From: Heterostelium album PN500
Taxonomy: Eukaryota; Evosea; Eumycetozoa; Acytosteliales; Acytosteliaceae
Length of the DNA stretch: 64,000 nucleotides
Reading direction: 5' to 3'
NCBI RefSeq assembly: GCF_000004825.1
Contig: NW_008805065.1
Span: forward strand, 1,178,001 to 1,242,000
How positions within the stretch are numbered: position 1 is the first letter of the stretch; each line of letters opens with the position of its first letter. The notes under the pieces are model-generated. The model saw only the letters and a program-made list of their open reading frames with translations, made no database searches and was not told the origin of the DNA. The position numbers and the translations under genes are program-made. Below are positions 1 to 11,774 of this stretch, piece by piece.

Positions 1-3000
1 ATTGATATTGGTACTGGCACATTCGGCATCGAATTTAACACTGGTCTTGATCACCAGTTGCAGTGTATTCAGCCGACCCAAGAATCGCCAGTACGAGATC
101 GACGCGGTCAACTTCACCGAATCCTGATCCATAAAGAGATCGAGTCCGGCAAATGAAATATTGGTCGGTTGATTAAAGTAGGTGACTTGATAAGTAATGG
201 TAGCGGTTTCAAACGATGTCGAGTATGTCCATTGTGTTTTGTTGTTCTGGGAGGACGCGACAAAGTCTTTGAGAAGCACTTCACGGACTTGGTTCATCGA
301 GCCGTCTCTCTCTATAACGGAGTACACTTGGAAGTCGAATTTCGCATTGTCTTTGATGATGGTGGTACTATTGGTTCCGGGAACGACAAGTACCGGTCCG
401 GAATACTGTTGGTCACAATTCATTCCAGTCCATCCACGGTCACAGAGGCACGATCCATAGTTACAAATACCATGCCCATTACAGTCCGGAATGTGACAAT
501 TCACTCTCTCAGGATCGTCAGAGTAAGTAAAAGATCGAGATGCATTGGCGACAACAGAGTTGACTGTTACCAACACATCTTTCAGTCCGAACGTACCTTG
601 CTCTTCCAAAGTGCATAGAATCTGTGAGAAATTCAAAAATTGAATATGACACGGTAGATTACCGATCACAACAGAGCTATTAAAAAAATCGTACCCATAT
701 AGCCCATAAATAGTTACATTTCCACCTTTGGATGGACAAGTAGTTGATGCACTAATAAAAGGATATGTATAGTCTGGTGAGGTGAATATGAATTATTATT
801 AATTATTTAGAAATTGATTGATAATTAATTAATTTTTACTTACTTCTTCTATAGATATATGTATAGTTGGTAGTTATAATAGTATTGGCGGGTGTGAGTA
901 TTGTAATTTGAAAGATATAAGTATCATCTGGAATGTTTACATCGTAGACAGTACAACCTGCAGCTGCACTGAGCGCTTGCTCAACTTCACATCGGTAGTG
1001 ACCTAGTGCCATTGCGATTCTTGAAGTATTATCACCAAATCCTCTACCCAACATGAAAAAGCTAATTCCATAATTTCCAGCTGTATAAACACTTATATTA
1101 GAAATCTGGGCACCCTGAAGCGTAAGAGGTGCTGAAATACTAATGTTGTTTGCAGATGGGAAACTAACATTTATATATCTATCTACATACAACATACTCC
1201 AAATAGGTCCACTATTAAAAAGATAAGTCATTCTAAAATTGAAAAATAAATGTTTGTTAATAAAAAAAACTTGAAAGATATTATAAAATTACAATACATA
1301 CCCTAATCTTTCATTAGGAACTTCATTAATGATCGTTGTCTTTGGTGATTTTGTTGCAAAGGCATTTTCCCATCCAATATCTGTACCATAGATAGTCAAT
1401 GTTGATTTATCATATAGTAATGCTGTTTGTATTTTTATAGTTGCTAATAATAATAATAGGAGTTATTATTAAAATAACAAAAACATGTAATAATTAATAA
1501 TAAGTAAAACATACTGCAAGGTGGATATTGGCTTGGTGTCCAATTATCCCTATAGTTTGAAAATTGATTTCCAACAATCATGCTCTTGACTAGTTTGCTA
1601 TAAAGATGGCAGGTAACACATGTTGGAAGCTCCCCGGTCATCAGGTTATATGATAGATTGAAATTGTAGTGACAGTATTCTTTTGGGATTAAACCAGAAA
1701 ACTTATTATTACTGTAATCCAATAAATTTGCTTGTGGATAAATTGGTGGCGTTCCAGCTAGTAAATTTTTACTAAGTGTAAAAATATTCAATGTATTTGA
1801 TATTGGAACATTTGGTGAAAGAGGCTTTGTGATACCTATACCAGAAAGTATACTATTTGAATAGAAGTAAGTTAAAACAAACTTTTTTGGTTTATATTAA
1901 AATAATTTATTACTTACATATAAGTTAGAGATTGACCAAAAGCTGAAAATGGAATTTCACCATTGATGTTGTAATTTGGAGAGTTGGAAATAGTACTAGA
2001 AATAAATAGTTTTAGTAAGAACACTGTTGCGGGAATTGTTATTTTATATATAAATTCCAAATAATTTTTTTTTTAAAAATGATAATAGTTACAATTGCAT
2101 TAGACTTTTCATTGTCGATAAATTAAAATAAGCAGTTGGTGCAACTAGGTCTAAATTATAAAGTTGACTGAAAAAAAAAGTATTCATTATTAGTATTTTA
2201 AAATATTAATTGAGTTATTTCACATTTCATGCACATACATTGTATTAATGGTTGGGTGTACATCGGCAAATGGAAAATCTATTTGAACATTTGGTTGAAC
2301 TTTGGTATCATTTAAAATCAGAGTAGCTATAGTAGATATAGTTCTTAAATTTTCAAAACTGGACTGATTGAAATTTAAACCCAATTGAAAATTTCTTTAA
2401 AAAAAAAACTGGTATTAGTAAAGAATATCTTTATAAAATTTTACAATATTGAATATATACAGTGAGTAAAAATTTGTTGTTGTAAGGGTGGTTCCATCTG
2501 GTAAACCTGATATGTAACCCTTTATAGATAATGGTAATACATTGTTTATTCCCATATTTAGCACCCAATATAATTCTCTAATAAAAGATGTATCAAATGC
2601 TCGATAATCCCTATTTTATAAAAATAATAATAATAATAATAAGAAGAAAATGTAAGGATTAAAATATAAAAATTAAATAAAAATAGAATAGAAACTTACA
2701 AATCGGAAACTGATCCCACTGAAGAAGTATAAATTTTTCCTGAAATTGGATTGTTTAAAATTGATCTTGTATTGAAATATATGTATATAATGTTAATTCT
2801 TTAAAAATAATCATATATTTGATTTAAATGTTAAACTTACAAAGTTCTGACTCCTCTGAAATGAAGAGTTGTAGTTTCGAGGGTTTGAATATTACAATGG
2901 TCACATGATCTTTAAAAAAAAATTAATAAATTTATAAATTAATAAATAATAAAAAAAGTATATTTACAGTTTACTGGCACTTGAAGGTAATTTATAAATA

Positions 3001-3620
3001 AAAAATTGGTCTCCACTTGTATCCATATTTGATAAAACACTATTTTATTTATTTTTTGAATTGGTTAATATCAATTTATTTATCAACTCAATGAAAATGG
3101 TATTCTTACATTTGTGAAGATATTGTAAAATTAAACATTTCTGCAGTTACTTGTTGTGTTCCATCACCTTGGAGAGTTCTATTAAAAATAAATGAATAAA
3201 TAAAAAACAACTTGATTAAAAAATGTTTGATCAGAGAGAAAATTGTTGAATATTGATTTTTACACTCCAGCAATATTATTTTGTGATTGGGTACACAGAA
3301 AGTTAGGCTTTGTGACATCACAGAAATTGATAGTTTGTGGACCTGGTTGATCTTCTGGATAAATAGTTTCCAGATGAAACATAGTTCTTAAATTAAGTAA
3401 GAGTTGATCTAAAATTGATTGATTTTGGATTGAATTTTATTTTTTATTTCAATATTGTTTCAACTTTGCCTATCGAGAAAAGGTACTTACATTCGGTTTC
3501 ATTGAAAGTCGCTTCAACAGAGCAACTTGAAACTAATAATAAAATTGAAATAAATAGAATATATACATAATTTTGAGATTTTGTACTACAACGATTATTA
3601 CTATTAACAGTAATAATCAT
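1..3620 (-). CDS. ComC-like surface glycoprotein, LRR-IPT-EGF (3' end off window)
   Basis: Exons: 3620-3491, 3408-3264, 3178-3110, 3039-2968, 2909-2841, 2765-2700, 2610-2461, 2394-2239, 2167-2093, 1995-1918, 1852-1515, 1443-1302, 1232-844 and 773-1, continuing off the left edge. All join in frame. The start is followed by a hydrophobic signal peptide (about residues 17-35, YILFISILLLV). Next come LRR-like units, mostly one per exon, closing with a recognisable LRR stretch (NKFSGLIPKEYC, then GELPTC). Then follow an IPT/TIG-like segment with paired cysteines, one EGF domain (DCNGHGIC, then CDRGWTGMNC) and the start of a beta-sandwich like that of D. discoideum ComC. Known relatives are cell-surface adhesion or signalling proteins of dictyostelids. 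The transmembrane end should lie outside the window. The family call is firm; ligand and function are unknown. Confidence 0.85.
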
Positions 3621-5071
3621 TTTTGAAATATAAAATGTTTGGATTGTTTTGATGGATATTTTATAAGATAAGATGGTTGGTTGTAGATACTTTCACATAC
3701 ACCTTTGGGATTTCAAAGATGGGGATGTTGCCGAGCGTGTGTCTAATTGGTGAGATTGGAACAAAAACAGAACATAATATTAATAATTAAACTAGATATT
3801 TTGTAAACAAATAGAAAAGTGTAGAATAAAAAAAAAAAAAACTATTTAAACAGATATTTTCAATAATATCTGTTTTTTTATAACCTTAAAAATATCTGAT
3901 TGAACGACTCTTTAGTAAGAAAGTTTTTTTTTTTTTTTTTTTTATCAAAATTTTGACTTGAAAACTTTAAAAGCGAATGAAAAACAAATATCTATTATCT
4001 ATGGTATCAAAATTTGATAAATAATATAATAAAAAAAATAATAAAAAAAACAGAATGAATTAAAAAAAATGACAGACGGCAATGATTATTTATTTTGGTC
4101 AAATTTGTTTTGATATCAATTGAGATCAAAACTAAAAATTATTTAATTTCTAAAAAATTATGATTTTTTTTTTTATTCCATTTTTGTAAGAAAAACCATT
4201 GCGTTCCACGAATAATGACATTCAAAAATCAAAAAAAAAAAAACCGCCCTCTTGACATTTATTTTACAATTTTTTTTATTCCATCACCACAAAAATCACA
4301 TCAAACATAGAGGATCGACCCCCAACTTTATTTAAAATTAATGTCGATTTTTCTTTAAAGACTGAACGGAAATATCAAGAGAAAAGGTTTATAGATCTAG
4401 TTAAGAGTAAATAGAATGATGTATTCTCTCTTTTGTTTCTCATTTAGCTCCTAAGATTGATGGATTGATGACGATACCATACACCTACAAAATAAAAAAA
4501 CAATCATGATCTCCTATAAATTCCAAATATCTGGAAAATAAAAACCTGGTTAGCAAATGGAACACCAATTTAGATTCTTTTGCCCATTACTTTTATAAAA
4601 ATCTTCTATTCATATATAGCAATTGGTATGATCATTGAACTTCTCAATTAAATGAGAATCAACACTATAACATAATTATTATTTTATTTAAGATTCCAAA
4701 TATCTTGAAATATCATTAAAGTTGTAAAATAGTTTTGAAATTTCTCTTAGAAAAAGTTAAAGAAATTTAATTCTTGATGTTCAAAGTGAGATTAATGTCT
4801 TTTAGTTTTACTTTAATTAAAGATAACTCTTGTTTGTTTTATTATAAATAATTTTAATTAAAAAGATATCAAAAAATTAAATATTTCTATTATTAAATTA
4901 ATTATTTTTAAAAGATATCTAAAAACTATAAAAATCTTTTAAACTTTGAAAAAAATAAAATTAATTAATGAATTAATGTGGTTTTCAACATGAGATGTGG
5001 TTCTTTAACATAGTTTTAAATCTTTGCTCTTTTTTTTTTTAAAACTTTTTTTATACATTTACAATTAATTT
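3621..5071. other. Divergent intergenic spacer
   Basis: About 1.45 kb lies between the starts of the surface-protein gene (-) and the GUCD1-like gene (+), so it should hold both promoters. It is AT-rich with long A and T runs. It contains a hairpin-forming inverted repeat (3848-3875) and a CA-rich stretch just upstream of the surface gene (about 3690-3710). I see no coding exon or RNA gene. Confidence 0.6.
3848..3875. repeat. 11-bp perfect inverted repeat, 6-base loop
   Basis: The arms AAACAGATATT (3848-3858) and AATATCTGTTT (3865-3875) are exact reverse complements around the loop TTCAAT. It lies about 230 bp upstream of the surface-protein start codon. It could be a binding site for a dimeric regulator, or just a chance hairpin in AT-rich DNA. 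Confidence 0.7.
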
Positions 5072-6357
5072 ATGAATCTAATTAATAAGGATATAATAGC
5101 AGCTGAAGATGATATCGTTATCGATAATGATTATTTAATTAATAGAAATATTAATATTGTTGATAACATAAAAAATGAAGAGAATGCCACCACTACAACC
5201 ATTAAATTAGATAATATAAAACATATTCAACAGAAATTCGAATGGGATTGTGGGTTGGCGTGTTTAGATATAATATTAGAGTATGTACAATAATACTTAC
5301 TCTTTTGATATATAACTTTAAATTAAATTAACTTTTATATATATATACTCTACTTTTAACTTTACTTTAATAACTATAGTTGGTGGCAACATCAATCAAC
5401 TTCAAACTCTTCGGAAGTAGAACTACTGACTACCACTGCTACCGCTGTTGATATTGATACAGAGAATAATAATAACAATAATAATAATAATGATAATGAT
5501 ATGGTACCAGATTTACAAGAAGACGATGAGAATAGCATAGATACTATTGTATCAATTAGAAACATTATTAAAACCAAGTCGATTTGGTCGATAGACTTGT
5601 CAGAGGCACTCTATACCATTGGTATTAGACACTGCTACTTTACAACATCGATCGGAATGAATGAAACACACAAGCATAAACCTTTTTATGTAGACAATTG
5701 GGACTCCGATGAAAATAGGATACTCGATCTTTTTAACCTCTCTAAAGAACGTCAACCACCACATCTATTCTTTGGCGGTTTGGCAATCAACGAACTCATC
5801 AAGCACATCAAGAAACAGTTACCTGCAATCGTATTGGTAGACTCTAACTTTTTACATTGTAGTAGGTGTAGAACAATAAATGGTATCAATAGTAGCAGCA
5901 GCAGTAACAACAACAACAACAACAATGACAATAATATCAACAACAAAAACGATAATAATAAAAAGACAAAATACACAGATAATAACCTACAAAAACAATT
6001 CAAAAGACAACAAGAAGAAAATCAAAACAGAAATTTCAATGGACATTTCATTGTGATTGCTGGTTACGATCAACTATCAAATGAATTATTATTCATAGAT
6101 CCTTCATTAAATCAAGGTAAGTAATAATAACTACGACAACAAAGTTAATAATAATTATCATAAAACAATAAAGAACAACTAATTAATTATTCTTTTTTTT
6201 TTTTTTTTTCAAAGATTATTGTAAAATAACATTAAATGATTTCGAATATGCAAGATCTCGGCCTGGTACAGACATGGATATTATATTAATATACAGAGAT
6301 AATAGCATTATCAATAATTTCGAAATAATAAACCAACCGATAGATAATTATAGCTAA
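5072..6357 (+). CDS. GUCD1-like (guanylylate_cyc_2 family) protein
   Basis: Exons 5072-5280, 5380-6116 and 6215-6357 give 362 aa. The family signature WDCGLAC lies at residues 58-64, split from the following helix by intron 1. The downstream core holds GHFIVIAGYD (His about 292), a LLFIDPS strand, and a C-terminal block ending in RPGTDMDIILIY, as in GUCD1/PF09778. These proteins have a papain-like C39-peptidase fold. The plant members' reported cyclase activity is disputed, so no activity is asserted. The conserved Cys (60 or 64) and His are present. Two low-complexity insertions (Asn/Asp after residue 95; Ser/Asn/Lys about 240-280) make it longer than animal GUCD1 (about 240 aa). Confidence 0.85.
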
Positions 6358-6536
6358 CTCCAAATATTCAATATTCAAAATATTCATCTTGAAAAAGGAG
6401 AGGAAATACCTTGTAATTTGTGTTATTATTTTATAAGTATTTATTAATTCATAGGTATAATATTATTATAATTACTACTATTCTATATTGTAATGTGTAT
6501 TGTATTTACGAAAAACTGTGATATTTGCTTAAAAGT

Positions 6537-6861
6537 TTAGAATCTGTTTGTTGGGAAAATACCAGCAGACTTTTGTTCGTCCCACTCTGAAATCTGTGAC
6601 GATTATAATAATAATCATTTGTAATTAGATTAGTAAGGAGTCGATTGTGATGATTTAAAAATAATAATTGTTGGATCTTACCCATTTAGTTGGGCAAAGG
6701 GAGGTCATAGCTTGGTAGAAAGTTTGACATTTTGATTCGTCACCATCGTAATGCTTAACACAACCGTGGTAATCAACATAGCTGACCCAACAGTGCTTGG
6801 TTTGGTTTTGATTTGGGAATCTTGGGTTGTATTGAGCGGTTTGGGTTTCAACTCCTTCCAT
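6537..6861 (-). CDS. cox6b: Cytochrome c oxidase subunit 6B
   Basis: Exons 6861-6682 and 6593-6537 give 78 aa. It has the twin-cysteine CHCH fold of COX6B: CX9C (C24, C34) followed by CX10C (C45, C56). The opening YNPRFPNQNQTKHCW and the second-exon end (EWDEQKSAGIFPTNRF) match the family. COX6B sits on the intermembrane-space side of complex IV, joining the two monomers. It is imported through the MIA40 disulfide relay and needs no cleaved presequence, which agrees with the N-terminus here. Without splicing, the first exon would read into a short nonsense tail, and splicing at GTAAG restores the conserved C-terminus. Confidence 0.93.
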
Positions 6862-7975
6862 TATTTATCTTATCTATTTATTAATAACAACAACAAGTAG
6901 TATTTATTAGTATATTTAAAAGATGTGTGTAAATATATTTTAAATATTTGTTTTCTGCCGCTTTATTTTTTTATATTTATTATTAATCTATTATTTATAT
7001 AACTAGTACTACTGTTACTGTTACTGTTACTGTTGACTGAGATTCATTATCATGATTTGTCACTGATTTCTATGAAAATTTATAAAAAAAATAAATTATT
7101 GTTTGTTATCTGTAAAATTTGATTTGAATGTGTGTGGGTGTGTTTTGATTGATATATATAATCAGGTGATCTTCATTAATGATCATTGTTTATTCGATTC
7201 CTAACAACCAAAATCATTATTATGATCTTATAATAATGCATGCTACAATCCGTTCCTTTTTGATTAAAGCTATTTGTAGTGGCTCTTTAAAAAAAAAATC
7301 ACTATTCTACTGTTTTATTTTTTCCATTTGTATGATCTTATTTTAAGATGATTCTACTAGTAATTATTCTATTGTTCTATTTTACTAAGCAAGCAGTAAA
7401 CAGTGATGATCTGTTTAATATAAAATACATACATAATTCGGTATGTAATATATCTATTGATGAAAAAACACTGAAAATGAAGTTTAGTGAGGATGCCAAC
7501 TAAAATTTTTTTTTTCTATTTTTTTTTTTGTATTTTTTTTTTTTCATATCCATTTTTTACAACGTTACGCTAAATTTGGTTGTGTGATAACAAACAGATC
7601 ATGAATAATATAACTATTTGATGATCTGATTTGATCAGTACTTATTTAATTTTATAAATATTTTTTTTTTGCACTTTTTTATTTCTAAAGATTTGTAGTG
7701 GTAATAGATGTTTGATTTAGTTTTGTTGTTTGTTTGTTTGTTTGTTTGTTTGTTTGTTGCTGGGTTGGTTACACTGAGAATCACTTTCTTTCTTTCTTTC
7801 TTTTTTCATTTCATAGATCTAATCTTATTCGGTGTTTTGGTTTTATGTGATTTGATTTGATTTGGCTGTGGATTGTTTGTTTTGAAGTTATTTGAAGTGA
7901 AAAGAAAAAGTAGAGAATGATTGATTTGTTTGTTTGGTTTGATTGATATGATTGATTGATTGATCATTGTTGTTA
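6862..7975. other. Intergenic: COX6B promoter and CAF1 3' flank
   Basis: About 1.1 kb without coding evidence. A TG-rich stretch at about 7127-7148 (GTGTGTGGGTGTG) resembles the G-box bound by the dictyostelid factor GBF and lies about 270 bp upstream of the COX6B start. A (GTTT)n microsatellite is at 7728-7757. Several GATC-containing short palindromes occur between 7150 and 7640. No RNA gene was recognised. Confidence 0.5.
7728..7757. repeat. (GTTT)n microsatellite
   Basis: About seven tandem GTTT units in the spacer downstream of the CAF1 gene. Confidence 0.9.
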
Positions 7976-9640
7976 TTATGATGATATTACATGACCGTTC
8001 ATTGCATTTGTTGTGTTGTTGTTGGTGGTGGTTGTTGTAGATGACGCTGATGATGACAATGGTGAAATGGATTGAGTTATATTCTGTAAAAGCGAATAAT
8101 TGGAAATGGATTGGTGTGAGCTATTGGGAGTGCTGTTGGTGCTGTTGCTGGTACCGGTGCCGCTGCTGTTGTTGGTGGTGGTGGTGGTGGTGGTGTTACT
8201 GGAACTATTACTACTACTACTGTTGCTACTACTATTATCCTGGGTGAACGACGATGTCAGACCGTAGAGTATACCCTGATACTTTGAATCATCGATTTGA
8301 TTCTCAAAGTACATCTTTCTCATCTTGAAGAAGGTCGTGCAAGTCAAAAGTGAATCACTACCTGCCTGATGTTGTGGTCCAATTCTTTTAATCTACAACA
8401 GATTGCGTGCAATAAAAACATCAATTAGTTAACAATAATATTATAATAAAAAAAAACATTTACAAAATGCAATTAATTACATACATCTAAATCCTCTGCC
8501 AACTCACTAAGTCCACCTTTCAAATTCTTACAACTCTTCATCAGATACTTTATATCATAAATACATGGGAAATAAGTTCTGACCAAATCAAAAAAGTCTG
8601 GTTCTTCCACTGGTAATGCTGTACAGGTCAATAGCTTTATTAAATAACCAAAATCATACCTAAAAATATAAAGTGGTTAGTTTAAACTTTAATTTGTTTT
8701 ATAATCTTTGTTTTTGTTGTTGTTGTTGTTGTTTTGATTGATACATTACCCACTGTGAAAAGATATCCACTTTATCTTATCATTTAAAACAATACCGGAG
8801 GACATCAGCAATTCACCGAAATCCAATACATCTATACCATTCTCTTCATTCTTTTTAAATTCTATACCACTCCTTGATAGCAAATCAATTGAATCCTGTG
8901 CATACATATCCTCACTAAAAAAAATATACAGTTGGTCAATGATTGTTTTGCGATTTGATTTGAATTGAATTGAATTGAATTGAATTGAATCTAATCTAAT
9001 GACGATATGATATTGATACAAACTTTAAATTAAATTTGAAATTGAATTGCCATGTACAGGTATGATTAGCTAGATTACCCTCAGAGTCAGCAAAAGTCAG
9101 ACCCAATTGGATGATCTTCAGCAGGTCTACATTCAAACGCAATGTCTGATAGTGATAGTCTGATGATGTTCTATATGATCCAACTGGTCTCGTAACTATA
9201 CCAGGAAACTCTGTATCCTGTTATCATTTTCATAAACCAAATATTAGTGACATGTCGACCTTTTCCCCTGTTTCAATTAAACTAATCTATCTATCCTATC
9301 TTTCTATTCATCGACCCTTAAAACCAATTCAATAAATCTATCATATCATATCCTATCCTATCTTTTCTTTTCTTTTCTTAACTTAATCAGCTATATACAA
9401 TATACCACTCTATCTAATCTAGCTAGCTATTACAATTATTTTTTGTATTCAATGCTTTTTCGGTTTCATTTGTCATATGAATAGAAATAGTTATAGTTAT
9501 AGTTTAAAAGTTAAAGGTGAGTGATAACCAACCATTGCTATATAATTGTAATCTTCGATGAGATCTCTGATGATGGCCATCTCCTCTTCGAGATTGTGTG
9601 CCCATACTTCTCTAATCTCATCTGTGGCTAGGGTAACCAT
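7976..9640 (-). CDS. caf1: CAF1/CNOT7 deadenylase of the CCR4-NOT complex
   Basis: Exons 9640-9533, 9217-9024, 8914-8750, 8659-8485 and 8392-7976 give 352 aa. This is a DEDD-type 3'-5' exoribonuclease that trims mRNA poly(A) tails within CCR4-NOT. The N-terminus ([13 protein letters not shown]) is highly conserved. The catalytic acids are visible as D37 and E39 (DTEFPG, the first codons of exon 2), D158 (SGYDFGY) and D227 (GSDSLLT), the spacing seen in human CNOT7. The nuclease core ends near residue 250. The remaining tail is low-complexity Ser/Asn/Thr, longer than in animals, and may be dispensable. Intron 2 carries a (TGAAT)6 microsatellite. Confidence 0.95.
8961..8990. repeat. (TGAAT)6 microsatellite in CAF1 intron 2
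   Basis: Six perfect copies of TGAAT lie inside the second intron of the CAF1 gene, between the donor at 9023 and the acceptor at 8915. Confidence 0.9.
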
Positions 9641-10566
9641 AGCTTTATGATTACTATATGTGATTATGGCTGATATTTTTGATTATTTGGGTTTCTGTTA
9701 TTATTAATTTGATTATTACTCAAATCTATTAATGTTTGTTTGTATAATTATATTTTATTATTATTATTATTAAGTTGACATTATTATCATGATCATTTTA
9801 TTTTATTTTATTTTGTTATTTTGTTATTTTTTTATTTTTATTTTATGTGAATATTATTATTATTGTTATTGTTATGTTGTTATTATAATAATTAATTAAT
9901 ATAGTTATATTATTATTTGTTTATGTTATTGTTTTTTTTTTTTATTTTTTTTTATTTTTTTTAAATTAAAGATTGAAGTTTTAGTTTACACATTATATGA
10001 GTAGTAGTAGTTCACATTTAAATTTTAACTTTACTTACAATAATAACTAAATATCTATACAGTTAGAATGAAATAAAATTTGAAAGGTTGGTGATGATGA
10101 TGAAGATGGTGATGTGTTTAATACAGATGGTTTGTTTTACTGTGAATCTGATTTCGCAAAGCTTTGCTAAGAAATAAGCTAAATATATATTTATTGAGAA
10201 CTTTGAAATATATCTATATTTTTTATTTTCTTTGCTCGTTTTACTTGGTTTCTGTAGTTAGATCTTGATTGATGAGTGTTCTGATGATCTATTATTATTA
10301 CTATTTGTTATAATTTTTATGACTACTTGTTGTTGTTCTATTAATGTATGAAGTGTTTTTTTTTTAATCTGATTATCAAAAAAGCTTTTTTTTTTTTTTT
10401 TTTGGTGTGTTTGTTTTTTTTTTTGTTTTTGACTTTTTTTACAAAAAAAAATTTTGTGTGTGAACATATATTTGTGTGAGCAATTTAAATAAATGAATTT
10501 TTAATTTATTTGGTTTTATTTTGATGATCATCACTTTGCTTGATTGTGATTTTTTAACAGTGTAAT
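9641..10566. other. Intergenic: CAF1 promoter and mis12 3' flank
   Basis: About 0.9 kb of AT-rich DNA with poly-T runs. It should contain the CAF1 promoter and the mis12 terminator region. Open frames here are lysine- or asparagine-only low complexity. I see nothing else. Confidence 0.5.
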
Positions 10567-11774
10567 TTACAAATGATTTTGGATGGCTGACATTTCCTTG
10601 GTATTTCGCTCTACGTCCGGTTTGTCTCTTATGAATTCATTGAGTGTTAAATTATTAATATTGGATTCCAGTGATGTAGGTGATGTTGATGATGGCAATG
10701 ATGATGATGATGTTGCTGAAGTTGTTGAACTTTCAATATTTATATTGTTTTCTGCCAATCGTTTCTTTATCAAATTAAAACTATAACTTAAATCTCTTCT
10801 CTTGTGGTTGATATTATTAAATGTAGGTATAATTTCTTTTTCTATTTTTGGTTTTTTTTTCCCAGAAACATATAAGTATAAATTGTTAAAAATAATATAA
10901 TTTTAATAAAACATGGACATACCAATAGTTGTTTGTGAAACATTTAAAATACTATCCCATGATTTCAACAATTCTATCTCTGACTCTAAAAGTTTATTCT
11001 TTTTTCTCTTTTCATTGCTATCATGCTGAATCTTAAAAATGATTGATAAATTAATATTTTGGTATTGTTGTCTTTTAAATCTAATTTAGCTTCTAAATGA
11101 TAGTCCTTACTTTTGCTATTTTTAACTTTAAATCATCGATTTGTTTATCTATTTGATGATGATCTATATTTCTATTGTTGTTGTTGTTGTTGTTGGAGTT
11201 GGAAGGTGATTGATTTACAGATTGTGAGAGTTGATTGCTATTTTGGAGGAATTGTTCATTGGGCAACACCAAATCATCTGGTATCTTAAAAACATTGCTC
11301 AACAGGAACAATTCGAATTTATCTAAATTCTTTTTGAAACTTTCATCCAAGATATTCCATGCTTTATTTGCACCCTTAATTGATTTTAGTTAATTAGTTC
11401 CGTGATGATAAATTATAATTATTAACAACAAAGAAATGCAATAATAAATTTACCTGTGATATTTTTTCAAGTGTTTGTGGATCGGGTGAGAGATGTGTTT
11501 GTAGACAATGTTCGATGTAGTCGGCGGCATCTATTGCAGTGATTTCAAATACAGCTTCGTTCACGTCGTCGATGAATGCCAATGGATGCCATGAAAAGAA
11601 TTCTTGTTCTCTCTTGAATCCCGTCAGTAAATCTGTTGTTGAATCTTGACTGCTACTGACACTGACGAAACTGTCCTCGTTGCTATTGTTGTTGTTATTA
11701 TTACTATCAGCCTGTTCCACTGACATTGTAATATCATCATTTTGTTGTTTTTCATTATTATTTTTTGAATCCAT
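10567..11774 (-). CDS. mis12: Kinetochore protein Mis12 homologue
   Basis: Exons 11774-11454, 11374-11111, 11031-10923 and 10841-10567 give 322 aa. Mis12 is the core of the MIND/MIS12 complex, linking inner-centromere proteins to the NDC80 microtubule coupler. The family's first block is clear at about residues 48-75 (EQEFFSWHPLAFIDDVNEAV), followed by the second block across the exon 1/2 junction (DKFELFLLSNVFKIPDDLVLP, about 125-145). A coiled coil follows in exons 2-3 (IDKQIDDLKLKIAK onward). The N-terminus is Asn-rich and the C-terminal 60 residues are Ser/Thr-rich. An ATG seven codons upstream (11795) is in frame, but the MDSKNN start looks more natural. Confidence 0.85.

Noticed and set aside
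169-618. Long open frames on the + strand (149 and 87 codons)
   Set aside because: They lie exactly opposite the EGF/ComC exon of the minus-strand surface gene; the minus frame carries the domain motifs.
7185-7230. TTCGATTCC resembling a tRNA B box
   Set aside because: No A box at a proper distance and no acceptor-stem pairing; not a tRNA.
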